Source: Comamonadaceae bacterium (GTDB taxonomy: Bacteria; Pseudomonadota; Gammaproteobacteria; Burkholderiales; Burkholderiaceae_C). From it: 64,000 bases of DNA. Positions 11,078-18,881 of the stretch are shown in pieces (positions within the stretch are counted from its first letter, which is position 1; each line of letters opens with the position of its first letter). The position numbers were made by a program, and so were the translations under genes. Location: positions 62,001 to 126,000 of the forward strand of contig JAIXRJ010000046.1 of assembly GCA_027485235.1 (NCBI GenBank). Direction: 5' to 3'. The notes under the pieces are model-generated. The model made no database searches and was not told the origin of the DNA. It saw only the letters and a program-made list of their open reading frames with translations.

Positions 11078-11100
11078 GGGGTCAACATGACCCCTAAAAT
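11078..11100 (+). promoter_or_regulatory. Operator-like dyad abutting a -10 box in the ppsR-ppsA divergent region
   Basis: Perfect inverted repeat GGGGTCA (11078-11084), spacer ACA, TGACCCC (11088-11094), immediately followed by TAAAAT (11095-11100), a plausible -10 for ppsA. A protein bound there would cover the promoter spacer. I cannot name the regulator. Confidence 0.5.
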
Positions 11101-11107
11101 CAGCCAA

Positions 11108-11116
11108 TTATCCACA
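11108..11116 (+). promoter_or_regulatory. DnaA-box consensus TTATCCACA near the ppsA transcription start
   Basis: Exact match to the DnaA box TTATNCACA, about 8 bp after the candidate -10 of ppsA. A single box can occur by chance. Recorded because it is intergenic and adjacent to the dyad at 11078-11094. Confidence 0.35.
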
Positions 11117-11198
11117 GCTGTGCGCTTGGGGTTCCATTCGAAGAACAACACAACCCTGACCTGCACCATGGAGCCAGGTTTTAACTTTGGAGCTTTGC

Positions 11199-13589
11199 AT
11201 GTCTGATCTTTTCAATGAGACCGCTTTGGTCGTTCCCTTTGAGTTGTTGCGCATGACCGACGTCGAGTCGGTCGGCGGCAAAAACGCCAGCTTGGGGGAG
11301 ATGATTTCCCAATTGCCCTCTGGCGTGCGCGTGCCTACAGGCTTTGCCACCACGGCCCACGCCTTCCGCCAGTTTTTGGCGTTTGGCGGACTGACTGAGC
11401 GCATCATTGCCCGACTCGATGCATTGGACACTGAAGATGTGCGGGCTTTGGCAGCAGCCGGAGCCGAAATCCGTGCCATGGTCGAAGCCCAGCCTTTTCC
11501 GGCGGATCTGGAACAAGCCATCCGCGAAGAATTTGTGCATCTGCAGGGCGGCAATCCCGAGGCTTCGTTTGCGGTGCGCTCTTCGGCCACGGCCGAAGAC
11601 TTGCCTGACGCTTCGTTTGCCGGGCAACAAGAAACCTTTTTGAACGTGGTCGGCATCGACGATGTTCTTCACAAAATGAAAGAGGTGTTCGCCTCTTTGT
11701 ACAACGACCGCGCTATCAGCTACCGCGTGCACAAGGGTTTTGCCCATGCCGATGTGGCCTTGTCGGCCGGCGTTCAGCGCATGGTGCGCTCTGACTTGGG
11801 CGCGGCGGGCGTCATGTTCACCATCGACACCGAGTCGGGCTTTGAAGACGTGGTGTTCATCACTTCGAGCTACGGTCTGGGCGAGACGGTGGTGCAGGGC
11901 GCCGTCAATCCCGATGAGTTCTATGTCCACAAGCCGATGCTGGCCGCGGGCAATCGCAGCGTGATCCGCCGCAACCTGGGCTCCAAGCTGATCGAGATGG
12001 TGTTTGCCACCCCCGCTGAAAAAGCGGCGTCGGGCAAGCTGGTCAAAACCACCGACGTGCCCACCGAGCTGCGCAACCGGTATAGCCTGACCGATGACGA
12101 GGTCGAGCAATTGGCCCGCTACGCGGTGGTGATCGAGCAGCATTACGGCCGCCCCATGGACATCGAGTGGGGCAAAGACGGCACCGACGGTTTGCTTTAC
12201 ATCTTGCAAGCCCGACCTGAAACCGTTATAAGCCAAGCCAAAGGCACGCCGGAGTTGCGCTACAAGCTCAAGGGCAAAAGCGCCATTTTGGCTGAGGGCA
12301 GGGCGATTGGCCAAAAGATTGGCACTGGACCGGTTCGCCTGGTGCACCACATCAGTGAGATGGACCAAGTTCAGCCCGGCGATGTGTTGGTGACCGACAT
12401 GACCGACCCGAATTGGGAGCCGGTGATGAAACGCGCCAGCGCCATCGTGACCAACCGGGGTGGGCGCACCTGCCACGCCGCCATCATTGCCCGTGAACTG
12501 GGCATTCCGGCGGTGGTGGGCTGCGGCAACGCTACCGAGCAACTGCCCCAAGGCACCTTGGTCACTGTCAGTTGCGCCGAGGGCGATACCGGGCACATTT
12601 ACGATGGCTTGCTCGAAACGGAGATCAGTGAGATCCAGCGTGGCGTCCTGCCCGAGATCAAGACCAAGATCATGATGAACGTGGGCAACCCCCAGCTGGC
12701 CTTTGACTTTGCCCAGCTGCCCAATGCTGGTGTCGGTCTGGCCCGTTTGGAGTTCATCATCAACAACAACATTGGCGTGCACCCCAAGGCCATTTTGGAT
12801 TACCCCGCCATTGACGCTGACCTGAAAAAAGCCGTGGAATCGGTGGCGCGTGGCCATGCTTCCCCCCGCGCTTTTTATGTGGACAAAGTCACCGAAGGCG
12901 TGGCCAGCATCGCGGCCGCTTTCTGGCCCAAGCCCGTCATCGTGCGTTTGTCGGACTTCAAAAGCAACGAGTACCGCAAGCTCATTGGCGGCAGCCGCTA
13001 CGAGCCTGAAGAAGAAAATCCGATGCTGGGTTTTCGCGGTGCTGCACGCTACATCAGCCGCGATTTTGGCGAAGCTTTTGCCATGGAGTGCGAAGCCCTC
13101 AAGCGGGTGCGCGGCGAGATGGGCCTGACCAACGTGCAGATCATGGTGCCCTTTGTGCGCACTTTGGGGCAAGCCGAAAAGGTCACCCAGTTGCTGGCCA
13201 GCCAAGGCTTGCGCCGTGGCGAAGAGGGCCTCAAAGTCATCATGATGTGTGAAGTGCCCAGCAACGCCATTCTGGCTGAGCAGTTCCTCGAGTTCTTCGA
13301 TGGCTTCTCGATCGGCTCGAACGACCTGACCCAGCTGACTTTGGGCCTGGACCGCGACTCGGGCATGGAGCTGCTGGCCGCCGATTTTGATGAACGCGAT
13401 CCTGCCGTGACAGCCCTGATTTCGCAAGCCATTCAAGCCTGCTTGGCGCAAGGCAAGTACATCGGCATTTGTGGTCAGGGCCCCTCGGACCATCCGGATT
13501 TCGCGCATTGGTTGATGGACCAAGGCATCAGCTCCATTTCGCTGAACCCGGACACCGTCATCGAAACCTGGACCAATTTAGGCGGCTGA
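11199..13589 (+). CDS. ppsA: Phosphoenolpyruvate synthase
   Basis: 796 aa. It converts pyruvate, ATP and water to PEP, AMP and phosphate, the entry to gluconeogenesis from pyruvate, lactate or alanine. Domains in order: N-terminal ATP-grasp (about 1-360), phosphohistidine swivelling domain with catalytic His in [19 protein letters not shown], and the PEP/pyruvate-binding TIM barrel ending [17 protein letters not shown] with its catalytic Cys. The ATG at 11199 has GGAG 6 bp upstream, and an ORF start at 11187 lacks support. It is divergent from its regulator ppsR and is followed after 21 bp by a symporter gene. Confidence 0.97.
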   Translation: MSDLFNETALVVPFELLRMTDVESVGGKNASLGEMISQLPSGVRVPTGFATTAHAFRQFLAFGGLTERIIARLDALDTEDVRALAAAGAEIRAMVEAQPFPADLEQAIREEFVHLQGGNPEASFAVRSSATAEDLPDASFAGQQETFLNVVGIDDVLHKMKEVFASLYNDRAISYRVHKGFAHADVALSAGVQRMVRSDLGAAGVMFTIDTESGFEDVVFITSSYGLGETVVQGAVNPDEFYVHKPMLAAGNRSVIRRNLGSKLIEMVFATPAEKAASGKLVKTTDVPTELRNRYSLTDDEVEQLARYAVVIEQHYGRPMDIEWGKDGTDGLLYILQARPETVISQAKGTPELRYKLKGKSAILAEGRAIGQKIGTGPVRLVHHISEMDQVQPGDVLVTDMTDPNWEPVMKRASAIVTNRGGRTCHAAIIARELGIPAVVGCGNATEQLPQGTLVTVSCAEGDTGHIYDGLLETEISEIQRGVLPEIKTKIMMNVGNPQLAFDFAQLPNAGVGLARLEFIINNNIGVHPKAILDYPAIDADLKKAVESVARGHASPRAFYVDKVTEGVASIAAAFWPKPVIVRLSDFKSNEYRKLIGGSRYEPEEENPMLGFRGAARYISRDFGEAFAMECEALKRVRGEMGLTNVQIMVPFVRTLGQAEKVTQLLASQGLRRGEEGLKVIMMCEVPSNAILAEQFLEFFDGFSIGSNDLTQLTLGLDRDSGMELLAADFDERDPAVTALISQAIQACLAQGKYIGICGQGPSDHPDFAHWLMDQGISSISLNPDTVIETWTNLGG

Positions 13590-13610
13590 CAACTGACCCA
13601 AGGCCTTGCC

Positions 13611-15683
13611 ATGAGCAACTCGGCTTTCTCCGGAATAACCGCATCCTACCGCCGGCGAATCCATCGCAACGTCGTGACCTATTTCGGGGTCTTGTTGACC
13701 TTGATAGGTGCTTTGGCGTGGGCTGAACAGTGGGGCTTGTCTCGCAATTTGATTGGGCCTATTTTTTTGTTCAGCACGGTGATGATTTACGCCTTGATCG
13801 GTATAGCGGGACGAACTTCTGACGAGGATGAGTACTACGTTGCTGGCCGACGAATTCCCGCCATGTACAACGGCATGGCCACCGCTGCAGATTGGATGAG
13901 TGCAGCCTCTTTCATCAGTTTGGCCGGTGCGCTTTATTTGCAGGGTTTTTCGGGCAATGGGCAACAGCCCGGCGGCCTGGCTTACGTTATGGGCTGGACG
14001 GGGGGCTTTTGCTTGGTGGCCTTGTTGATTGCCCCTCAGTTAAGGGCCATGAAAATTTACACGCTGCCCGATTACTTTGACCGTCGTTTTGGTGGGCGTT
14101 GGCCCAGAGTGATTGCTGCACTTGCTGCTGTTTTATGCTCTTTCACCTACGTCGTTGCGCAAATTTATGGCATTGGCTTGATCGCATCCCGGTTGACCGG
14201 TGTTCAATTTGAAATTGGTATCTTGTTGGGCTTGGGTGGTGTATTGCTTTGCTCTTTTTTGGGAGGCATGAGAGCCATCACTTGGACACAAGTGGCCCAA
14301 TACCTCATGATGCTGTTGGCATTCTTGATTCCCGTTTCTTGGCTGGCGCATCAGCAACTGGGCTCACCTCTGGCGGTGTTTGACTATGGCACACAGCTGG
14401 CGCGGATTGAAACCATTGAAAAACGATTGATCAACGATCCGGCCGAAATCGAGGTTCGTCGGGAGTACGCACGCAGAGCGCTGGTTTATGAAAGCCGATT
14501 ACTGGATGTGGACCAAGCCATGGTCGATTTACGTCAAACGCTGGAAGACGATATCCGTGCCTTGAAATCCCAAGGGGCAGAATTCTCCGTGATCGCCAAA
14601 GTGCGCCGTGAACTGTTGGCTGTACCCAGAGACCCAGTTGCAGCCAGAGAGCAATGGACCAAAGCGATGCTTGAAAACCGGGAACGCTCGCTTCCTTTGG
14701 GTGGCATGCCGCCCCATGCTCAAGTTTTCAAGGGAGACCCCGAAGGATCACCCCAGGAGGTCAAAGAGTTCAAGGATTCCAGGCTGAATTTTGTGGCTTT
14801 GATTTTTTGTTTGATGGTGGGCACTGCCGGCTTGCCCCATTTGCTTACTCGCTTTTACACTTTGCCCTCCGTCGCGGAAGCACGTACCTCTGTGGCTTGG
14901 TCCTTGTTTTTCATCGCCCTGTTCTATTTGAGTCTCCCGGCTTTGGCAGTGTTGGTGAAATTTGAAGTCATGAACAATCTTGTCGGCAGCAGTTTTGAGG
15001 AGTTGCCTTCATGGATGTCCCAATGGGCCAGGCTGGACGCTGGCTTATTGCAGATCGCCGATGTCAATGGTGACCGTATCTTGCAGTTGGGCGAGCTCAA
15101 ATTGGGGGCCGACATGATCATGTTGGCGACACCAGAGCTGGGCGGTATGCCTTTTGTCGTTTCGGGTTTGGTGGCTGCAGGCGGTTTGGCCGCTGCCTTG
15201 TCTACAGCCGATGGACTGCTGTTGACCATCAGCAATGCGCTGGTTCATGACATTGGGCCGGGCAGGACGCGCAAACCCAAATCTGCAGAGGGCCGTGTTA
15301 TTTTGTCAAAGTTTGCCTTGTTGGCTGTGGCGATGCTTGCCGCGGTGGTGGCAGCCTTCAAGCCAGCAGAGATCTTGGCCTTGGTGTCCACTTCTTTTTC
15401 TTTGGCAGCTGCAGCCTTTTTCCCGGGGATGGTCTTGGGCATGGCCTGGAAGCGCGTCCACCGCCTTGCCGTGGTCGCGGGCATGCTGGCTGGCTTGTTT
15501 ATGACGGTTCTTTACCTTTTGCTGAATGCTCAAAGCCTGCGCCTTATGATGGGACTTGATCCCTTTGGGGGGCTTTGGCTGGGCATTCAACCCATATCAG
15601 CGGGTGTTTTTGGCGTGCCCGTTGGGTTTGCGGTGATTGCGCTGGTGACTTGGTTGACACCCCCGAACCACAAAGAGCTTTAG
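13611..15683 (+). CDS. Large sodium:solute symporter family (SSS) transporter
   Basis: 690 aa inner-membrane protein with about 13 hydrophobic segments. The SSS signature region is clear: SDEDEYYVAGRRIPAMYNGMATAADWMSAASFISLAG near residues 70-105. It resembles the large VC_2705-type symporters distantly related to acetate permease ActP. A charged soluble block at about residues 255-385, rich in Arg/Glu and predicted helical, interrupts the membrane core. I see no adjacent small-subunit (DUF4212) gene. It is 21 bp behind ppsA, so cotranscription is likely. A monocarboxylate such as pyruvate, lactate or acetate is a reasonable substrate guess, but it is inference only. Confidence 0.85.
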   Translation: MSNSAFSGITASYRRRIHRNVVTYFGVLLTLIGALAWAEQWGLSRNLIGPIFLFSTVMIYALIGIAGRTSDEDEYYVAGRRIPAMYNGMATAADWMSAASFISLAGALYLQGFSGNGQQPGGLAYVMGWTGGFCLVALLIAPQLRAMKIYTLPDYFDRRFGGRWPRVIAALAAVLCSFTYVVAQIYGIGLIASRLTGVQFEIGILLGLGGVLLCSFLGGMRAITWTQVAQYLMMLLAFLIPVSWLAHQQLGSPLAVFDYGTQLARIETIEKRLINDPAEIEVRREYARRALVYESRLLDVDQAMVDLRQTLEDDIRALKSQGAEFSVIAKVRRELLAVPRDPVAAREQWTKAMLENRERSLPLGGMPPHAQVFKGDPEGSPQEVKEFKDSRLNFVALIFCLMVGTAGLPHLLTRFYTLPSVAEARTSVAWSLFFIALFYLSLPALAVLVKFEVMNNLVGSSFEELPSWMSQWARLDAGLLQIADVNGDRILQLGELKLGADMIMLATPELGGMPFVVSGLVAAGGLAAALSTADGLLLTISNALVHDIGPGRTRKPKSAEGRVILSKFALLAVAMLAAVVAAFKPAEILALVSTSFSLAAAAFFPGMVLGMAWKRVHRLAVVAGMLAGLFMTVLYLLLNAQSLRLMMGLDPFGGLWLGIQPISAGVFGVPVGFAVIALVTWLTPPNHKEL

Positions 15684-15744
15684 CCTGTCGCGCCCCTATT
15701 AAGCGATGCAGGCCGGCGGGTACTCCGAGTTGCGAAATCAAAGC

Positions 15745-15750
15745 TATAAT
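15745..15750 (+). promoter_or_regulatory. -10 element for the rpsF operon
   Basis: Perfect TATAAT, 81 bp before the rpsF start. No good -35 hexamer is seen at the usual distance. Confidence 0.5.
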
Positions 15751-15761
15751 AGTGGGCTTCA

Positions 15762-15825
15762 CCTTGCCGCACCCCGACAGACGCTGGGGGCGGCTTTTCC
15801 AACCCTTTGGGTTAACCGCAAGGAG
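15762..15825 (+). promoter_or_regulatory. Structured rpsF leader, candidate S6:S18 autoregulatory site
   Basis: A strong hairpin, GCCGC-A-CCCC / GGGG-GCGGC (15766-15794), is followed by TTTT. A second hairpin, AACCC-TTT-GGGTT, spans 15801-15813. CCTTGC (15762-15767) can pair with GCAAGG (15818-15823), which contains the start of the ribosome binding site AAGGAG. An S6:S18-binding leader ahead of rpsF is known in many bacteria. I see the structure; that it is that motif is inference. Confidence 0.5.
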
Positions 15826-15830
15826 TCTCA

Positions 15831-16196
15831 ATGCGTCATTACGAAATCATTTTGTTGATCCATCCCGATCAATCTGAACAAGTACCGGCCATGCTGGAGC
15901 GTTACAAAGGCATGATCACGGCCGGCGGTGGCAACATCCACCGTGTCGAAGACTGGGGCCGCCGTCAACTCGCCTACCAGATCAACAAGCTTGGCAAAGC
16001 CCATTATCTGTGTGTGAACATCGAAGCCGACCAAGCTGTGATGGCCGAACTGGAGCATGCATTCAAGTTCAACGACGCTGTTTTGCGTCACCTGACTGTT
16101 CAAAAGAAAAAAGCTGATGCAGGCCCTTCCTCCATGATGAAAACAGTCGAACGCGAAGAAACACGCAAATCACAACAAGCCGAATTCGCCGCTTGA
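15831..16196 (+). CDS. rpsF: 30S ribosomal protein S6
   Basis: 121 aa, full length. S6 binds 16S rRNA as a heterodimer with S18 on the platform of the small subunit. It opens with the family start [19 protein letters not shown] and has the conserved [21 protein letters not shown]. The acidic/basic C-terminal tail is typical. Ribosome binding site AAGGAG lies 5 bp before the ATG. First gene of rpsF-priB-rpsR-rplI. Confidence 0.98.
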   Translation: MRHYEIILLIHPDQSEQVPAMLERYKGMITAGGGNIHRVEDWGRRQLAYQINKLGKAHYLCVNIEADQAVMAELEHAFKFNDAVLRHLTVQKKKADAGPSSMMKTVEREETRKSQQAEFAA

Positions 16197-16213
16197 TACC
16201 GAGCTGTTGAGGA

Positions 16214-16501
16214 GTGAACCGTACCGAACTGAGTGCCTCTATTGCAGAGCTAGCCGCTTTGCGATACACCCCCGCTGGTTTACCTGCTCTCGATTTGATT
16301 CTGGAGCACGTCTCTGAATTAGAAGAGGCTGGGCAAGTCCGCAAAGTCCAACTGAAGCTTCGAGCCTTGGCCATCGGGTCCATTGCCGAAAGACTGGTCA
16401 GGCAATTGGTGGGCAGTGTTTGGACATTCAAAGGTTTTTTGGCCACCCCTCGACAAGGTAAAAGTGTCGTGTTGCACATTCAAGAGTTTCAGCAAATTTA
16501 A
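16214..16501 (+). CDS. priB: Primosomal replication protein N
   Basis: 95 aa OB-fold protein that binds single-stranded DNA and stimulates PriA during replication restart. Family features are [31 protein letters not shown] and the C-terminal IGSIAERL / [16 protein letters not shown]. The start is GTG at 16214. A GAGG lies only one base upstream and a GAG about 10 bp upstream, so initiation may be weak or coupled to rpsF, whose stop is 17 bp away. Location between rpsF and rpsR is the classic position for priB. Confidence 0.92.
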   Translation: MNRTELSASIAELAALRYTPAGLPALDLILEHVSELEEAGQVRKVQLKLRALAIGSIAERLVRQLVGSVWTFKGFLATPRQGKSVVLHIQEFQQI

Positions 16502-16515
16502 TTTCAGGAGGCCCT

Positions 16516-16797
16516 ATGGCCACGTTTAAAAAATTCAACAAAGACAAGCGCCCTAAGCGCAACACCCAGTCACTCCTTTTCAAGCGCAAGCGCTTTTGCC
16601 GCTTCACGGTGACCGGTGTCGAAGAAATCGACTACAAAGATGTCGACACTTTGCGTGACTTCATCGCCGAAAACGGCAAGATCATTCCCGCGCGCTTGAC
16701 GGGCACCCGTGCCATTTTCCAGCGTCAGCTCAACACTGCCATCAAGCGTGCACGCTTTCTGGCCATGTTGCCCTACACCGACCAGCACAAAGTCTAA
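16516..16797 (+). CDS. rpsR: 30S ribosomal protein S18
   Basis: 93 aa, full length. It partners S6 on the 30S platform. The conserved core [25 protein letters not shown] and the RNA-binding segment [19 protein letters not shown] are intact, and the N-terminal extension is basic ([13 protein letters not shown]). Ribosome binding site AGGAGG lies 5-10 bp before the ATG. rplI begins 11 bp after the stop. Confidence 0.98.
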   Translation: MATFKKFNKDKRPKRNTQSLLFKRKRFCRFTVTGVEEIDYKDVDTLRDFIAENGKIIPARLTGTRAIFQRQLNTAIKRARFLAMLPYTDQHKV

Positions 16798-16808
16798 GGA
16801 GCCCAACC

Positions 16809-17261
16809 ATGCAAATCATTCTGCTCGAAAAGGTTGTGAACCTGGGTAATCTGGGTGAAATCGTGAAGGTCAAGGACGGTTACGCACGTAACTTCCTGAT
16901 TCCGCAAGGACGCGCTCGCCGCGCCACTGAAGCCAACAAGGCCGAATTCGAAGCTCGCCGTGTTGAATTGGAAAAAGCTGCTGCTGCTAAATTTTCCGAA
17001 GCCCAAGCCCAAGGTGACAAGCTGTCCGGTCTGGTGGTCAAGTTGTCGCAAAAAGCCGGTGTGGATGGCCGTTTGTTTGGTTCTGTGACCAATCATGACA
17101 TTGCCGAAGAACTGAACAAACAGGGCTACAAGTTGGTCAAGTCCCAAATTCGCATGCCTCACGGCCCCATCAAGGTGGTGAGTGACTCCACTGTATCGGT
17201 GGCCTTGCACACCGATGTGGTGGTGGATGTGACCGTGACGGTCTACGGCGAAACGGCCTGA
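16809..17261 (+). CDS. rplI: 50S ribosomal protein L9
   Basis: 150 aa, full length, two-domain ribosomal protein on the L1-stalk side of the large subunit. The N-terminal domain [32 protein letters not shown] is textbook. A long connecting helix (about 40-75) and the C-terminal rRNA-binding domain ([15 protein letters not shown]) follow. Last gene of the operon, before an intrinsic terminator. Confidence 0.98.
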   Translation: MQIILLEKVVNLGNLGEIVKVKDGYARNFLIPQGRARRATEANKAEFEARRVELEKAAAAKFSEAQAQGDKLSGLVVKLSQKAGVDGRLFGSVTNHDIAEELNKQGYKLVKSQIRMPHGPIKVVSDSTVSVALHTDVVVDVTVTVYGETA

Positions 17262-17282
17262 TCGTTCAGGTCATTTCGAAAG

Positions 17283-17312
17283 AGCCGCCAGCGAAAGCTT
17301 GGCGGCTTTTTT
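17283..17312 (+). terminator. Intrinsic terminator of the rpsF-priB-rpsR-rplI operon
   Basis: Stem AGCCGCC(AGC) / (GCTT)GGCGGCT closed by a GAAA loop, followed by a run of Ts (17308-17312). It lies 22 bp after the rplI stop. Confidence 0.85.
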
Positions 17313-17355
17313 AATGCACTGTTTTCTTTGGTAATCAATTGAGCCTTGTCCCGCA

Positions 17356-17386
17356 TTGATCACCGGATTACCTGCGCTTATCCACA
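17356..17386 (+). promoter_or_regulatory. DnaA box upstream of dnaB, possibly overlapping a weak promoter
   Basis: TTATCCACA at 17378-17386 is an exact DnaA-box consensus, 60 bp before the dnaB start. It overlaps a poor -10 (TATCCA, 17379-17384) placed 17 bp after TTGATC (17356-17361). A partial second copy (TTATCCCG) follows at 17390. Regulation of dnaB by DnaA is inference. Confidence 0.4.
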
Positions 17387-17445
17387 GACTTATCCCGTGA
17401 CGGCGCGTCTGTGCTCAAGTAACATGACTTTTTGAGCCAGAACTG

Positions 17446-18870
17446 ATGTCCGCTGTTTTTTCAAACCACTTGAACGAGTTTCCTTCCGACCTGTCTGTTG
17501 ACAGCCAAGTGAGCAAGCTGCGTGTGCCACCGCATTCGATCGAAGCGGAGTCCAGCGTGCTGGGTGGCCTCTTGCTGGACAATGGCGCTTGGGATCGTGT
17601 GGGTGATTTGTTGAGCGACAACGATTTTTACCGTCACGAACACAAACTGATTTACAGCGCTATTGGCGGCTTGATCAACGCCACCAAGCCCGCTGATGTG
17701 ATCACCGTCAGTGAATACCTGCAAAATCAAGGCAAGTCCAATGAGATGGGGGGCTTGGCTTATCTCAACTCACTGGCGCAATATGTTCCCAGCGCCAGCA
17801 ACATCCGACGCTACGCTGAAATCGTTCGCGAACGTTCCATTTTGCGCAAGCTGGTGACGGCCAGTGACGAGATTTCCACCAATGCCTTCAACCCGCAGGG
17901 CAAGGCGATTGACCGCATTTTGGATGAAGCTGAGCAAAAAATCTTCAACATAGGAGAAGAGGGCTCCAGATTGAAGCAGGGGTTTCAATCCATGGACACC
18001 TTGGTCGTTCAGCTTTTGGACCGTGTTCAGGAAATGGCTGACAACCCCAACGACATCACCGGTGTGCCCACTGGTTTTTATGACCTCGACCGAATGACTT
18101 CGGGCTTGCAACCGGGCGACATGGTGGTTTTGGCGGCGCGTCCTTCGATGGGTAAAACCGCTTTTGCGATCAACATTGCGGAGCACGTGGCACTCAACGA
18201 AGGTTTGCCTGTGGCCGTGTTTTCGATGGAAATGGGTGCTTCCCAGCTGGCTGTTCGTGTGGTGGGCTCCATCGGACGCGTGGACCAAGGCCATTTGAGA
18301 ACCGGCAAATTGACCGATGAAGAATGGCCGCGCTTGACCGAAGCCATCGAAAAACTGCGCACGGTTTCCTTGCATATCGACGAAACGCCCGGTTTGACCT
18401 CCTCCGAGCTGCGTGCAAACGCCCGCCGACTGGCACGTCAATGCGGCAAGCTGGGCCTGATCGTGGTCGACTATTTGCAGCTGATGAGTGGCTCTGGCGG
18501 CTCTGGCGGCGACAACCGCGCCACCGAACTGGGCGAGATCTCCCGTGGTTTGAAGATGTTGGCCAAAGAACTGCAGTGCCCGGTGATCGCACTGTCTCAG
18601 CTCAACCGGAGCGTGGAGCAGCGCACCGACAAACGCCCAATGATGAGTGACCTTCGTGAATCGGGCGCCATCGAGCAGGATGCCGACATCATCATGTTCA
18701 TTTACCGCGACGACTACTACAACAAGGACTCCAAGGATCCGGGTGTGGCAGAGATCATCATCGGCAAGCAACGAAACGGTCCCACCGGAACCGTTCGTTT
18801 GACATTCTTGAAAAACCTGACGCGTTTTGAGAGCTTGGCTTCAGGTGGTCTCGGCAGCGATGATTACTGA
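17446..18870 (+). CDS. dnaB: Replicative DNA helicase DnaB
   Basis: 474 aa, full length, no intein. The hexameric 5'-3' helicase drives the replication fork and contacts DnaG primase through its N-terminal domain (about 25-130). The RecA-like motor carries Walker A ARPSMGKT (231-238), the H2 region LIVVDYLQLMSG and the arginine-finger/DNA-loop part KELQCPVIALSQLNRSVEQRTDKRPMMSDLRESG. The ATG start gives the usual N-terminus before VPPHSIEAESSVLGGLL. It is converging with the minus-strand phoH-like gene, 11 bp apart. Confidence 0.97.
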   Translation: MSAVFSNHLNEFPSDLSVDSQVSKLRVPPHSIEAESSVLGGLLLDNGAWDRVGDLLSDNDFYRHEHKLIYSAIGGLINATKPADVITVSEYLQNQGKSNEMGGLAYLNSLAQYVPSASNIRRYAEIVRERSILRKLVTASDEISTNAFNPQGKAIDRILDEAEQKIFNIGEEGSRLKQGFQSMDTLVVQLLDRVQEMADNPNDITGVPTGFYDLDRMTSGLQPGDMVVLAARPSMGKTAFAINIAEHVALNEGLPVAVFSMEMGASQLAVRVVGSIGRVDQGHLRTGKLTDEEWPRLTEAIEKLRTVSLHIDETPGLTSSELRANARRLARQCGKLGLIVVDYLQLMSGSGGSGGDNRATELGEISRGLKMLAKELQCPVIALSQLNRSVEQRTDKRPMMSDLRESGAIEQDADIIMFIYRDDYYNKDSKDPGVAEIIIGKQRNGPTGTVRLTFLKNLTRFESLASGGLGSDDY

Positions 18871-18881
18871 TCGCAGGGGCC

